Shown piece by piece: positions 8,140 through 16,430 of a DNA stretch of 64,000 bases (position 1 is the first letter of the stretch; each line of letters starts with the position of its first letter). Made by a program: the position numbers and the translations under genes. The notes below the pieces were generated by a model, which was given only the letters and a program-made list of their open reading frames with translations, did no database searches and was not told the origin of the DNA. The stretch is from NCBI GenBank assembly GCA_038873195.1, contig JAVZEV010000001.1, positions 586,490-650,489 of the forward strand, written 5' to 3'. This DNA is from Candidatus Bathyarchaeia archaeon. GTDB taxonomy: Archaea; Thermoproteota; Bathyarchaeia; Bathyarchaeales; Bathycorpusculaceae.

Positions 8140-8859
8140 CTAAGCTACAATTTTGAGGCTTTTTCTCTTTTCTTCTGGCGCCTGCTTGTAGAGCATAATA
8201 TAAGGAATCAAAGACGCAATAAGCTTGTTTTCAGCCTTTTTCAAATGCTCCTGAAACGTCGTTCGCGGAACTTTCTTTTTCACAGCAATTGTTGAAACGT
8301 CAGCTTTTCTCGGCAATTTATAATAACCATAATTATAAGCCGCAAGCAACGCATTCATTTGTTTCTCTGTTAAATCAGAAAACAAAGAATCAGCCGTAAG
8401 CGCTAAAGAACTGGCAATAAACCCGTCAAAAGGAACTTTACGCAAGACGTCAAAAACGAAGCCTTTTTCTTCGATGCTTCTGAAAAACTTTTCCAAATCT
8501 TTATGTCTGAAAGCTATTACGCGGTAGTATTCCCAGCCTCCTTCGTAAACAATTGGATATACATGCAAAAGCGCGCATTCATCAATGAATTTGCTTGCAG
8601 GGTTCTCGATAGTAGAACAAGCGCATGTCTTCATGACTATATGCACTTTATGCTGGTCGGATGATTCTTCAACTATTTTGCTGATTTTAGAAAGTTCTTG
8701 CACTACGGCTGAGTATTCCTCGGGCTTTTCTGCAATCATTTCTATCACGTCGTATTCGTTATTGCACCAAAAGAACATTTTCATTGATGGAAATTTCTTG
8801 GAAATATTGCAGAATGGGCAATCGTGCGTTATTTTAAATACTACCTCAAAGAGTGGCAT
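8140..8859 (-). CDS. Bat-type (HTH_10) transcriptional regulator
   Basis: The C-terminal third is a bacterio-opsin-activator-like helix-turn-helix domain: 'LTEKQMNALLAAYNYGYY' leads into the recognition segment 'VPRTTFQEHLKKAE' (about residues 165-220), the hallmark of archaeal HTH_10 proteins. The N-terminal 150 residues hold CPFC near residue 14 and further Cys residues ('CNN', 'CAC'), possibly a metal- or redox-sensing domain. It probably controls nearby redox genes, but no target is visible. A TATA-like box 20-30 bases upstream suggests a leaderless transcript. Confidence 0.75.
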   Translation of the reverse strand: MPLFEVVFKITHDCPFCNISKKFPSMKMFFWCNNEYDVIEMIAEKPEEYSAVVQELSKISKIVEESSDQHKVHIVMKTCACSTIENPASKFIDECALLHVYPIVYEGGWEYYRVIAFRHKDLEKFFRSIEEKGFVFDVLRKVPFDGFIASSLALTADSLFSDLTEKQMNALLAAYNYGYYKLPRKADVSTIAVKKKVPRTTFQEHLKKAENKLIASLIPYIMLYKQAPEEKRKSLKIVA

Positions 8860-8880
8860 GATTAAAAAAATGGTACTCTG

Positions 8881-8890
8881 CCTATTTATT
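8881..8890 (-). promoter_or_regulatory. TATA-like box for the Bat-type regulator (leaderless)
   Basis: Read on the minus strand this is 'aataaatagg', centred about 26 bases before the ATG. No ribosome site precedes the ATG, so transcription probably starts at or next to the start codon. Confidence 0.4.
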
Positions 8891-8925
8891 GGTTAAGCCG
8901 TCACATGACGGGAAAGCTTTAAAGT

Positions 8926-9405
8926 TTATTTTGCAAGTTTTATAGCAAGATTCGCAACTCGTCTCCCAAGCTCCTTACACGAGCCAAGATCTCTCTCACG
9001 CGGAAAACCCACCGCCGCAGCCCCATAATGTTTATCGTTTGCACGCCCTTGAACAATCATGCCATGCACAAGCATAACCTGCAATATGGATAGTATGGTG
9101 GTTTCTGCGCCTGTTGCTGTTCCACCCGAGCTTGTGAAGGCTGCGCCAACCTTTCCCTCAAGTTTCCCATGAACTTTAACAGACTCGTCAAACAAAGCCT
9201 TGAGCTTGGCAGACATTAACCCATAATACGTTGGCGACCCCATAACTATTCCATCAGCACCGAGCAAATCTTCAACTGTTGCTTTGTCAGCTTTCTTCAC
9301 ATTCACAGCCACGCCTTTAATCTCCCTTGCGCCATCAGCCACAGCAAACGCCATCTTCTCTGTATTGCCACTCTTAGAATCGTAAACAACCAAAATCTTC
9401 ACCAT
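8926..9405 (-). CDS. Flavodoxin-family protein (WrbA/FMN reductase-like)
   Basis: The start of the protein ('ILVVYDSKSGNTEKMA') is the FMN phosphate-binding loop of flavodoxins. 'GSPTYYGLMSAKLKALFD' near residue 60 and 'FTSSGG' near residue 90 are the further FMN contacts seen in WrbA-like quinone reductases. The 159-residue length fits. It carries electrons or reduces quinone-like compounds in the cytosol using FMN. I placed the start at the ATG directly before the first beta strand; a longer form adds eight residues that do not look conserved. Confidence 0.82.
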   Translation of the reverse strand: MVKILVVYDSKSGNTEKMAFAVADGAREIKGVAVNVKKADKATVEDLLGADGIVMGSPTYYGLMSAKLKALFDESVKVHGKLEGKVGAAFTSSGGTATGAETTILSILQVMLVHGMIVQGRANDKHYGAAAVGFPRERDLGSCKELGRRVANLAIKLAK

Positions 9406-9539
9406 TTCAAACACGCTCTCGACCACCAATTGGAATGACCATTCATTTTAAACCTTTCCGGTGCACTCGCATGTCCTCAAATGAGCACTAGAAGATTGTT
9501 CCACAAGGTATAAGTGTCTAAAAATGTATTAAATTGGAC

Positions 9540-9613
9540 GTGAGGAGAACGGTAGACAACTTATAAGGGGAGAAAGGAGAGGGGATAAAATTATTTTCTA
9601 CCATTCTCCTCAC
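9540..9613. repeat. 16-bp inverted repeat with purine-rich 42-nt loop
   Basis: The arms are 9540-9555 and 9598-9613 and match at 15 of 16 positions; the mismatch becomes a G-U pair in a minus-strand transcript. The spacer is strikingly purine-rich on the plus strand. It lies in the only non-coding gap over 300 bases in the window (9406-9738), between two minus-strand genes, downstream of the nicotinamidase and upstream of the flavodoxin. It may be a structured leader, a small RNA or a protein-binding site. Nothing else coding was found in this gap. Confidence 0.6.
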
Positions 9614-9738
9614 ACAATCTTCAATATGCATGCATAGGTTGCTTTTAAATTTTTCTTTGCATCTCGAATTTAACCTAGAAAAATAGCCTTTTTCCCGGTT
9701 TTTAGCCCATTATTTGCTTGATTTTCTTCAGAGAAAAA

Positions 9739-10302
9739 TTAGGATTTGCCAAATTCCTTTACTATTTGGTCCACGGTCATTATTTTTGCGTTGTAAACGT
9801 ATTCCAGATATTTCAATCCTTGTTCATGATCTTCCTGCGTGAAGGCTTCTACGCCATCTTTGGCAATTATTATTTTGTATCCTCGGAAGAAAGCATCCGC
9901 AGCAGTATGCCTAACGCATATGTTTGTGTGTAATCCGCCCAAAACGACTGCCTTAGCACCTTCTCCTTTGTATAGACTTCTCAATAACGGTTCTAAGCCG
10001 GTTTCGTAGAAGCCGCTGTAAGTACGCTTCTCAACAACGTAATCTTTCGCCGTAGGCTTAAGCTCAGGGATTACCTCCGCCCCTTTTGTGCCCTTTATAG
10101 CGTGCTTTCCCCATTTTTCAACAACCTCAACATCTTGCGGATAGTGCGCATCGTTGCTGTAGATGACGGGAACGCCATGTTTGCGTGCAGCTTCAATTAG
10201 TCTTTTTAGGTTTGGAATTATGGACTTGGCTCTTTCGCATTTTAAATCGCCAGTTACAAAGTCGTTGAGCATGTCAATTATTATGACTGCCATGTTTTTC
10301 AT
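9739..10302 (-). CDS. pncA: Nicotinamidase/isochorismatase-family cysteine hydrolase
   Basis: The catalytic triad of the family is present: D10 ('IIIDMLNDF'), K92 ('VEKRTYSGF') and C129 ('HTNICVRHT'). The metal site of true nicotinamidases also appears to be there: D51 and H53 ('SNDAHYPQD') and H67 in 'WGKHAIKGT'. The enzyme would hydrolyse nicotinamide to nicotinate for NAD salvage. Its 187-residue length is typical. It is followed on the same strand by the long inverted repeat and preceded by an Xaa-Pro peptidase gene about 50 bases away. Confidence 0.85.
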   Translation of the reverse strand: MKNMAVIIIDMLNDFVTGDLKCERAKSIIPNLKRLIEAARKHGVPVIYSNDAHYPQDVEVVEKWGKHAIKGTKGAEVIPELKPTAKDYVVEKRTYSGFYETGLEPLLRSLYKGEGAKAVVLGGLHTNICVRHTAADAFFRGYKIIIAKDGVEAFTQEDHEQGLKYLEYVYNAKIMTVDQIVKEFGKS

Positions 10303-10354
10303 GGTTGACGTCTCCTCATGTAGTAATTAATGACATATGGCATATTTAAATTGT

Positions 10355-11428
10355 TTACTTCGCAACCTCCAAACTGTACAACCCATCGGTGAATTTTTCA
10401 CCTTTACGTTTCTGCACCAAAACAGTGTCCTCTATGCGGAAACCGCCAAAACCAGCAAGGTAAATGCCAGGTTCATTCGTAACAACATTGCCAACAACAA
10501 GCTTATCCTTACTTTCTGGACCCAATACAGGCGGTTCATGAACTTCCAATCCTACGCCATGGCCTAAACCGTGAACGAAGTATTCGCCGTAGCCAGCATC
10601 TGTTATCACTTTTCTGGCTGCTGCGTCAACTTCTTTTGCTTTTGCTTTGGGTTTTATGGCTTGATAGGCTTTCTCTTGAGCCAGTCTCACAATTTCGTAG
10701 ATTTTCTTTTGCTTTTCTGACGGTGTTCCCGCCGTAAAGGTTCTTGTCATATCTGAACGGTAGAAGTGATATGTGGCGCCTATGTCAACAACCACCAAGT
10801 CGCCTTTTCTGATTTCTCTGTCAGTGCAGCCGCCATGAGGAAAAGCAGAGCGAACACCAGAAGCCACGATGGTGTCGAAGGCTGTGCCCCAGCAACCGCA
10901 CTTTCGCATTGCATACTCGATTTCTGCGGCAACCTCATACTCTTTCACTCCAGGTCTTATTGTTTCATGGGCAACTTTCATTCCTTGAGTTGTGAGTTCT
11001 CCGGCTTTTCGCATTAGTTCAAGCTCTTTTTCGTCTTTCACTTTGCGAAGTTCCCAAACCAGCTTGCCTTGAATTTTCAGTTTTGCTTTGCCTCTCATGG
11101 CTTTTGCAAAAAGGCGATAACTATCATAACTAAGTGTGTCTACTGCGAGTTTTTTGATTTTGCATTCCTTCATTTGTATGCCTAGTTTTTCAGGCAATTT
11201 TTCGCCACGTTTTACAAGTTCGACTTTGAAGTCTTTTCCCTCAGCTTTTGCCTGTTCGTAGTTAACGCCGTAAACGTAAATTGTATTTTCGCCTTTTTTA
11301 GGAATTAATAAGCAAGCGGCACCTGGAAAACCCGTGAGATATATGAGGTTGGTTTCGTTTGTGACTAGAAATCCGTCGAACCCTTTCTTTTCAAAGGCTA
11401 TTTGCTTTAAAGCGTTTATTCTTTTCAA
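10355..11428 (-). CDS. pepQ: Xaa-Pro aminopeptidase/dipeptidase (M24 family)
   Basis: Pita-bread metallopeptidase that cleaves Xaa-Pro bonds. The N-terminal creatinase-like domain ends near residue 130. The catalytic domain shows the five-ligand dimetal site: Asp in 'VVVDIGATY', Asp in 'RSDMTRTF', His in 'GLGHGVGLEVHE', Glu in 'NEPGIYL' and Glu in 'RIEDTVLV'. Length (357) is standard. TTG start with a 'gggtga' ribosome site at good distance. Short gaps to the MoaD-like gene upstream and the nicotinamidase downstream suggest one transcript. Confidence 0.9.
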   Translation of the reverse strand: MKRINALKQIAFEKKGFDGFLVTNETNLIYLTGFPGAACLLIPKKGENTIYVYGVNYEQAKAEGKDFKVELVKRGEKLPEKLGIQMKECKIKKLAVDTLSYDSYRLFAKAMRGKAKLKIQGKLVWELRKVKDEKELELMRKAGELTTQGMKVAHETIRPGVKEYEVAAEIEYAMRKCGCWGTAFDTIVASGVRSAFPHGGCTDREIRKGDLVVVDIGATYHFYRSDMTRTFTAGTPSEKQKKIYEIVRLAQEKAYQAIKPKAKAKEVDAAARKVITDAGYGEYFVHGLGHGVGLEVHEPPVLGPESKDKLVVGNVVTNEPGIYLAGFGGFRIEDTVLVQKRKGEKFTDGLYSLEVAK

Positions 11429-11486
11429 GATTTTTCACCCGTGAAAGAAACTCTTATTGTTGCTTTTAACCTAAAACGTTTTTGTT

Positions 11487-11777
11487 TCAGCCGCCACTCA
11501 CGATTGGCAATAGGATAACGTGGTCTCCATGTTTGAGTTTGGTTTTTACGCCGTCTAACTGGTTCAGCAGGTAACCGTTCACGGTGATGATGTAGTTTGC
11601 CTTCACGTCGGCGCCTTTCGGTTCATAAACAGCCTTTCGGAAGGGTTCACCATACTTTTCAGAAAGCAGTTCGAGCAGGTCTGCGATTGAGGCGTCTTTT
11701 TGAATTTCAACCTCTTCTTCTCGCATACTGCGAATTATGTTTTTTATGTGACCAAGATATTCGACTTTGATTTTCAA
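11487..11777 (-). CDS. MoaD/ThiS-like ubiquitin-fold sulfur carrier
   Basis: A 96-residue beta-grasp protein ending in 'LPIVSGG'; the C-terminal Gly-Gly is what MoaD, ThiS and archaeal SAMP proteins use for adenylation and thiocarboxylation. It may carry sulfur for molybdopterin/tungstopterin or tRNA thiolation. The window contains an aldehyde oxidoreductase that would need a pterin cofactor, but no moa gene is adjacent. ATG start. Confidence 0.8.
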   Translation of the reverse strand: MKIKVEYLGHIKNIIRSMREEEVEIQKDASIADLLELLSEKYGEPFRKAVYEPKGADVKANYIITVNGYLLNQLDGVKTKLKHGDHVILLPIVSGG

Positions 11778-11897
11778 CGATGAACTTCCTCGGGCATCTG
11801 TAATATTTATGATTTGGAGTGATTATATATTCATTTCAGTCGGTCCTAAAGTTTTATTTACTTTTGAGTGGGGCAAGTTATCTGAGCGTATAGCCTA

Positions 11898-12356
11898 TTG
11901 AGCTTTGAATATCCTAAGCGTGTCCGTTTTGTTTGTGAACGCTGCGCAATTTGCTGTGGCGACACTGAAGAGAGGGTTAGGCAAGTTCTTCTTTTGAAAA
12001 TTGAAGCCGAACGTATATCGCGGGACATTTCGAAGAACATTGGTGGTTTTGCTGAGAAAATTGAGGGATCAGAACCTTATGCATATCGTATGAAAAAGAC
12101 CGAAGAAGGAAAATGTGTATTCTTGAAAGATAATCTATGCATGATTTATGAAGTGAGACCGCTAATCTGCAGGTTCTATCCTTTCCAACTTGAAAATATG
12201 GGAGACAACAAATTCGCATTCACATACACAAGCGAATGCCCCGGAATTGGAAAAGGCCCAAGCCTAAAGAGAAACTTTTTTGAAATGCTGTTCAAAGAAT
12301 CAGCAAAAATCATAAGAGAAGACGCAAAAAAATGTTCTCGAATCAACGAGTACTGA
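11898..12356 (+). CDS. YkgJ-type cysteine-cluster protein
   Basis: The protein contains the Cys pattern of the YkgJ/CxxCxxCC family: 'CERCAICCGD' at about residues 13-22, then 'GKCVFL', 'NLCMIYEVRPLICRFYPF', which together bind zinc or an Fe-S cluster. Function in this family is largely unknown. TTG start; a typical 152-residue length. It is divergent from the MoaD-like gene, with about 120 A/T-rich bases between them that hold both promoters. Confidence 0.8.
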   Translation: MSFEYPKRVRFVCERCAICCGDTEERVRQVLLLKIEAERISRDISKNIGGFAEKIEGSEPYAYRMKKTEEGKCVFLKDNLCMIYEVRPLICRFYPFQLENMGDNKFAFTYTSECPGIGKGPSLKRNFFEMLFKESAKIIREDAKKCSRINEY

Positions 12357-12492
12357 TTATGAAATTATCTAGTTAGTTGATAAGAAAAATTGGAAAATTG
12401 GACATATTTGTTTTTCATCGGGCAAAAGTAATTCTGCTAATAATTCTTTTATGTTTCAGCCAACAGTCTAGTTTCAAGGTGGTGCACTAGAA

Positions 12493-14172
12493 ATGTTTGA
12501 TAGGCACAAGTTGGAGGAAATCCGCAAGCTAAAGGAGAAGTGGGAGAAGGATGCTGTTGCTAAGAGTTTTGAGAAGCTCCCTGAAAAAGGAGAATTCGCA
12601 ACCACCTCCGACATTCCAGTTAATAGAGTTTACACTCCAATTGATATCGCAGAACATGATTATCTGCGGGACTTGGGGTTTCCAGGCGAGTTTCCGTTTA
12701 CTCGTGGCGTTTATCCAACCATGTATCGTGCTAGATTGTGGACCATGCGCCAATATGCAGGTTTCGGTACAGCAGAACAAACGAACAAGCGCTTCAAATA
12801 TTTGCTGGAGCAAGGACAGAAAGGTTTGAGTGTCGCTTTTGATTTTCCAACACAAGTTGGTTATGATTGTGACCATCCTATGGCGCGTGGTGAAGTGGGC
12901 AAGGCTGGCGTAAGCGTCAGCACTTTGCGAGATATGGAAATCGTCTTTGAAGGAATCCCTTTGGATAAGATTACGACTTCTATGACGATAAATGCGCCTA
13001 CAAACGTTTTGCTTGCAATGTATATTGCCGTTGCGCAAAAACAGGGCGTTGACCAATCTAAACTTGGCGGAACAGTTCAAAACGACGTTTTAAAGGAATA
13101 CGTTGCCAGAGGCATGTACATTTTTCCGCCGAAGCCTTCAATGCGCATGGTTACGGATATTTTTGAATACTGTTCTCAGCGCATGCCGCAATGGAACACG
13201 ATAAGCATAAGTGGCTATCATATTCGCGAAGCAGGCGCGACAGCGGTTCAGGAAATTGCCTTCACATTTGCAAATGCAATCGCCTATGTGGAAGCGGCAA
13301 TCAATCGTGGTTTAGACCTTGATAAGTTCGCTGGCAGATTATCCTTCTTCTTTGCTGCGCACAATAACTTTTTTGAGGAAGTAGCCAAGTTCCGCGCAGC
13401 CCGCAGACTTTGGGCAAAAATTATGCGTGAACGTTTCGGGGCGAAAAATCCGTCTTCGTGGATGTTGCGTTTTCACACGCAAACTTCAGGTGTTTTGCTT
13501 ACTGCTCAGCAGCCATATAACAACATTGTTAGAACGACGCTTCATGCTTTAGCTGCTGTTTTGGGTGGAACTCAATCGTTGCATACGAATTCGTTTGATG
13601 AAGCTTACGCGTTGCCTAGTGACCAAGCGGTGTTGGTTGCGCTTAGGACGCAGCAGATTATTGCGTATGAAAGTGGTGTGGTGGATACCGTTGACCCGTT
13701 GGCTGGTTCGTATTACGTTGAGTATTTAACGAATGAAATTGAGGAGAAAGCCCAGAAATACATTGAGCAAATTGACGGCATGGGCGGTGCTGTAGCTGCG
13801 ATTGAGAAGGGCTTCATGCAACGTGAAATCACGGAAAGCGCTTATCGCTATCAGAAGGAAGTCGAGAGCAAGAAACGAATTGTTGTAGGAGTGAACGAGT
13901 TCATAACGAAGGAAGAGATTCCGATAAAAATTATGCAAATTGACCCGAAAATTGAGAAAACCTTGATTGCCAGGCTGCAACGGATAAAAAAAGAGAGAAA
14001 TAACGCGAAAGTGAGTGAAGTTTTAAGCAAATTGCGTAAAGCTGCTGAAAACGAGAAGGTGAATCTCATGCCTTTCGTTCTTAACGCAGTGAAAGAATAT
14101 GCAACATTAGGTGAGATTTGCGGGGTTCTGCGTGAAGTTTTTGGCGAATACAAACCTTCGACAATTTTCTAG
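12493..14172 (+). CDS. mcmA1: Methylmalonyl-CoA mutase, large (catalytic) subunit
   Basis: Interconverts (R)-methylmalonyl-CoA and succinyl-CoA. The 559-residue TIM-barrel subunit shows '[15 protein letters not shown]' and '[11 protein letters not shown]' (about residues 75-120), the substrate channel and tyrosine region of archaeal mutases. The B12-binding domain is absent, as expected for the two-subunit archaeal enzyme; its partner is not in this window. It heads the propionate/succinate gene block that continues on the other strand. Its stop codon overlaps the stop codon of the convergent biotin-carrier gene in a shared CTAG. Confidence 0.95.
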   Translation: MFDRHKLEEIRKLKEKWEKDAVAKSFEKLPEKGEFATTSDIPVNRVYTPIDIAEHDYLRDLGFPGEFPFTRGVYPTMYRARLWTMRQYAGFGTAEQTNKRFKYLLEQGQKGLSVAFDFPTQVGYDCDHPMARGEVGKAGVSVSTLRDMEIVFEGIPLDKITTSMTINAPTNVLLAMYIAVAQKQGVDQSKLGGTVQNDVLKEYVARGMYIFPPKPSMRMVTDIFEYCSQRMPQWNTISISGYHIREAGATAVQEIAFTFANAIAYVEAAINRGLDLDKFAGRLSFFFAAHNNFFEEVAKFRAARRLWAKIMRERFGAKNPSSWMLRFHTQTSGVLLTAQQPYNNIVRTTLHALAAVLGGTQSLHTNSFDEAYALPSDQAVLVALRTQQIIAYESGVVDTVDPLAGSYYVEYLTNEIEEKAQKYIEQIDGMGGAVAAIEKGFMQREITESAYRYQKEVESKKRIVVGVNEFITKEEIPIKIMQIDPKIEKTLIARLQRIKKERNNAKVSEVLSKLRKAAENEKVNLMPFVLNAVKEYATLGEICGVLREVFGEYKPSTIF

Positions 14173-14723
14173 CCGATAATGAAAAGGATTTCGCCTTCAC
14201 TTACTGAAGAACCTTCGGAAACGTTAGCTTCCTGAATTACTCCATTTTTTGGCGCGGTTATTTCGTTTTCCATTTTCATGGCTTCGATGACGCAGAGCAC
14301 TTGACCAGCTTTTACTTGGTCGCCTTTCTTAACTTTGACTGCGATTACTTTGCCCGTCATTGGCGCAGCTACGGCACCTTCAATGGCTTGTCTTTGTGTT
14401 ATTGTTCGTTTTGTAGGTTGAAGCAGTACTGGCTGAAAGGCGGTCAGCATTGGTTTAGCTGAGGGCGTTTTTATTTCTGCTTTGAATGTTGCCTCTTCAA
14501 CTTTCACTTGAAAAGGTTTTTCGCGGTCGATTGTTGGCAATTCTATCTTGTATATTTTGTCGTTTATTTTTATGCTGAACTGCTTTTCTAACGTGGATAT
14601 ATCGGTTTGTAATTCCACATTTAATGGTTTGTCATCGATTTTTACAGTGAAGGATTTTTCGCTTGTTTTTGTGACTTCGATTTTTCTGGGTTTGCCATCT
14701 ATGCAAATTTCGTATGTTGGCAT
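14169..14723 (-). CDS. Biotin carboxyl carrier protein (first copy)
   Basis: The C-terminal 70 residues are a biotinyl domain with 'VIEAMKMEN'; K150 is the biotinylation site. Residues 1-85 consist of repeated short beta-hairpin units of the form 'I.(D/N)(D/G)K...(V/I)E', and a Pro/Thr-rich linker follows. It begins two bases after the stop of the carboxyltransferase gene, so the two almost certainly form one enzyme. The ATG was chosen because a longer frame would run into the upstream gene. Confidence 0.88.
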   Translation of the reverse strand: MPTYEICIDGKPRKIEVTKTSEKSFTVKIDDKPLNVELQTDISTLEKQFSIKINDKIYKIELPTIDREKPFQVKVEEATFKAEIKTPSAKPMLTAFQPVLLQPTKRTITQRQAIEGAVAAPMTGKVIAVKVKKGDQVKAGQVLCVIEAMKMENEITAPKNGVIQEANVSEGSSVSEGEILFIIG

Positions 14724-14725
14724 CG

Positions 14726-16270
14726 TTATGCACCGTATTCTGTTAGGCTTTGTCTGCCAGCCAAAATCCAATTTGATGTGGCAGTTTTGGTTCTGACTGG
14801 AATTAAGGCTTTTGTTCCACGTGAGCTTGTTAGGCATGTTGCGACTGCAACAGAAACGGCAGCAATTTTTTCTAGTTCTTCAAGTTTTTCGGGGGGGATT
14901 CCAGTTTTGGTTTCTTCGCGTTTGACTTTTCTTTTCTTGAAGAATTCTAGGGCTTGCTGTGGGAAAAGGGCGTATGTGATTTTGTCTTCTTCGCTCTCAA
15001 TGTAGGGTTTCACGTCTTCTGGGATTTTGTTTAAGGCGGGTTCGAGAAGGTCTGCTGGGCGAGTTGTTATGGGTTCTTCATCGCCTATTATTTTCTTTTT
15101 CACTTTTGGGTCGATTGGAGCTGGCGGTTTTCCGTATAAGCCTTTAACGTAATCTTTAATTTCCTTGGGCACTATGCTATAGCGTTTGCCAGAAATGACG
15201 TTGAGAACTGCTTGGATGCCGACAAGCTGGCTTGTAGGCGTGACGAGCGGTGGATAACCGAGTTCTTTTCTCACTTTTGGGACTTCTTCGAGAACTTCTT
15301 TTAGGCGGTGTTCGGCTTTCTGTTCTTTTAACTGTTCGAGGAGGTTGCTAAACATTCCGCCGGGGATTTGGTGAACTATTATTGAGGCGTCTACGTGTTC
15401 GGATTTTGGGTCTATTAGTTTTAGTGGGTCGTAGTATTTTTCGCGGAGTTCTCTGAAGTAGTCTGCAATTTCGCTTAGGAGTTCGAGGTTTAGTCCCGTG
15501 TCGTAGGGTGTTCCTTTCAGTGCAGCTACAACTGATTCTACGGGAGGCTGTGATGTGCCCCATGCTAACGGCGAAAAAGCAGTGTCAAGAATATCTACGT
15601 CTGCTTCGCAAGCGCGGAAGTAGGTCATCATTACCATGCCGCTTGTGCTGTGCGAATGCAAGTGTACTGGTAAGCCTACTTCTTTTTTTAGGGCGGTTAT
15701 TAGTTCGTAGGCTGGTTGCGGTGCGAGCATGCCTGCCATGTCTTTTATGCAGATGCTGTCGCAGTTTAGTTGTGCTAGTTTTTTGGCGAAGTCTACGTAG
15801 TATTTTATTGTGTGGATTGGGCTGATGGTGTAGCAGATTGTGCCTTGGGCGTGTTTGCCGCATTTTTTGACGGTTTTGATTGCGACTTCCATGTTGCGAA
15901 TGTCGTTTAAGGCGTCGAAGACGCGGAATATGTCTATGCCGTTTTCTGCGGCTTTTTCTATGAATTTTATGAGCACGTCGTCTGGGTAGTTGCGGTATCC
16001 GACGATGTTTTGACCGCGCAGTAGCATTTGGAAAGGTGTCTTTTTTATGTGGCGTTTTAGTTGGCGGATGCGTTCCCATGGGTCCTCTGCGAGAAAGCGA
16101 ATTGCGACGTCGAAGGTTGCGCCTCCCCACATTTCCAGTGAGAAGAAGCCCACTTGGTCGATTTTTTCTGCGATTGGCAGCATTGTTTCTGTACGCATTC
16201 TTGTTGCCATTAGGGATTGGTGTGCATCGCGGAATGTTGTGTCAGTGAGCTTGACTGGTTTGCTTGGCAA
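14726..16270 (-). CDS. pycB: Pyruvate carboxylase subunit B / oxaloacetate decarboxylase alpha-type carboxyltransferase
   Basis: DRE-TIM metallolyase that moves a carboxyl group between biotin and pyruvate/oxaloacetate. Visible motifs: 'LTDTTFRDAHQS' at the N-terminus, 'EMWGGATFD' near residue 47, 'CIKDMAGML' with the lysine that is carbamylated in the family, and 'HLHSHSTSG' for the metal. The biotin domain is split off into the next gene. TTG start; a TATA-like 'tataaata' is so close that the transcript must be nearly leaderless. Without a membrane beta subunit nearby, an anaplerotic or transcarboxylase role is more likely than a sodium pump. Confidence 0.9.
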   Translation of the reverse strand: MPSKPVKLTDTTFRDAHQSLMATRMRTETMLPIAEKIDQVGFFSLEMWGGATFDVAIRFLAEDPWERIRQLKRHIKKTPFQMLLRGQNIVGYRNYPDDVLIKFIEKAAENGIDIFRVFDALNDIRNMEVAIKTVKKCGKHAQGTICYTISPIHTIKYYVDFAKKLAQLNCDSICIKDMAGMLAPQPAYELITALKKEVGLPVHLHSHSTSGMVMMTYFRACEADVDILDTAFSPLAWGTSQPPVESVVAALKGTPYDTGLNLELLSEIADYFRELREKYYDPLKLIDPKSEHVDASIIVHQIPGGMFSNLLEQLKEQKAEHRLKEVLEEVPKVRKELGYPPLVTPTSQLVGIQAVLNVISGKRYSIVPKEIKDYVKGLYGKPPAPIDPKVKKKIIGDEEPITTRPADLLEPALNKIPEDVKPYIESEEDKITYALFPQQALEFFKKRKVKREETKTGIPPEKLEELEKIAAVSVAVATCLTSSRGTKALIPVRTKTATSNWILAGRQSLTEYGA

Positions 16271-16430
16271 AGTTACTAGCCCCCCTTATTTATAGGTTGA
16301 ATGGGAGAGTAGAAAGGGTTATTGAAGCGGTATTAAATTGTTTAGGTTGGTTTTGTTGAAGCGTATTATTATTTTGTGGTAAGTATTCAGTCTGCATAAG
16401 TGTTTAATTTTTTTAGTGTGATGTAGGTTT

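Noticed and set aside
15348-16130. Minus-strand Arg-rich frames of 71 and 181 codons
   Set aside because: They are out-of-frame readings within the carboxyltransferase gene, with unnatural Arg/His-rich composition.
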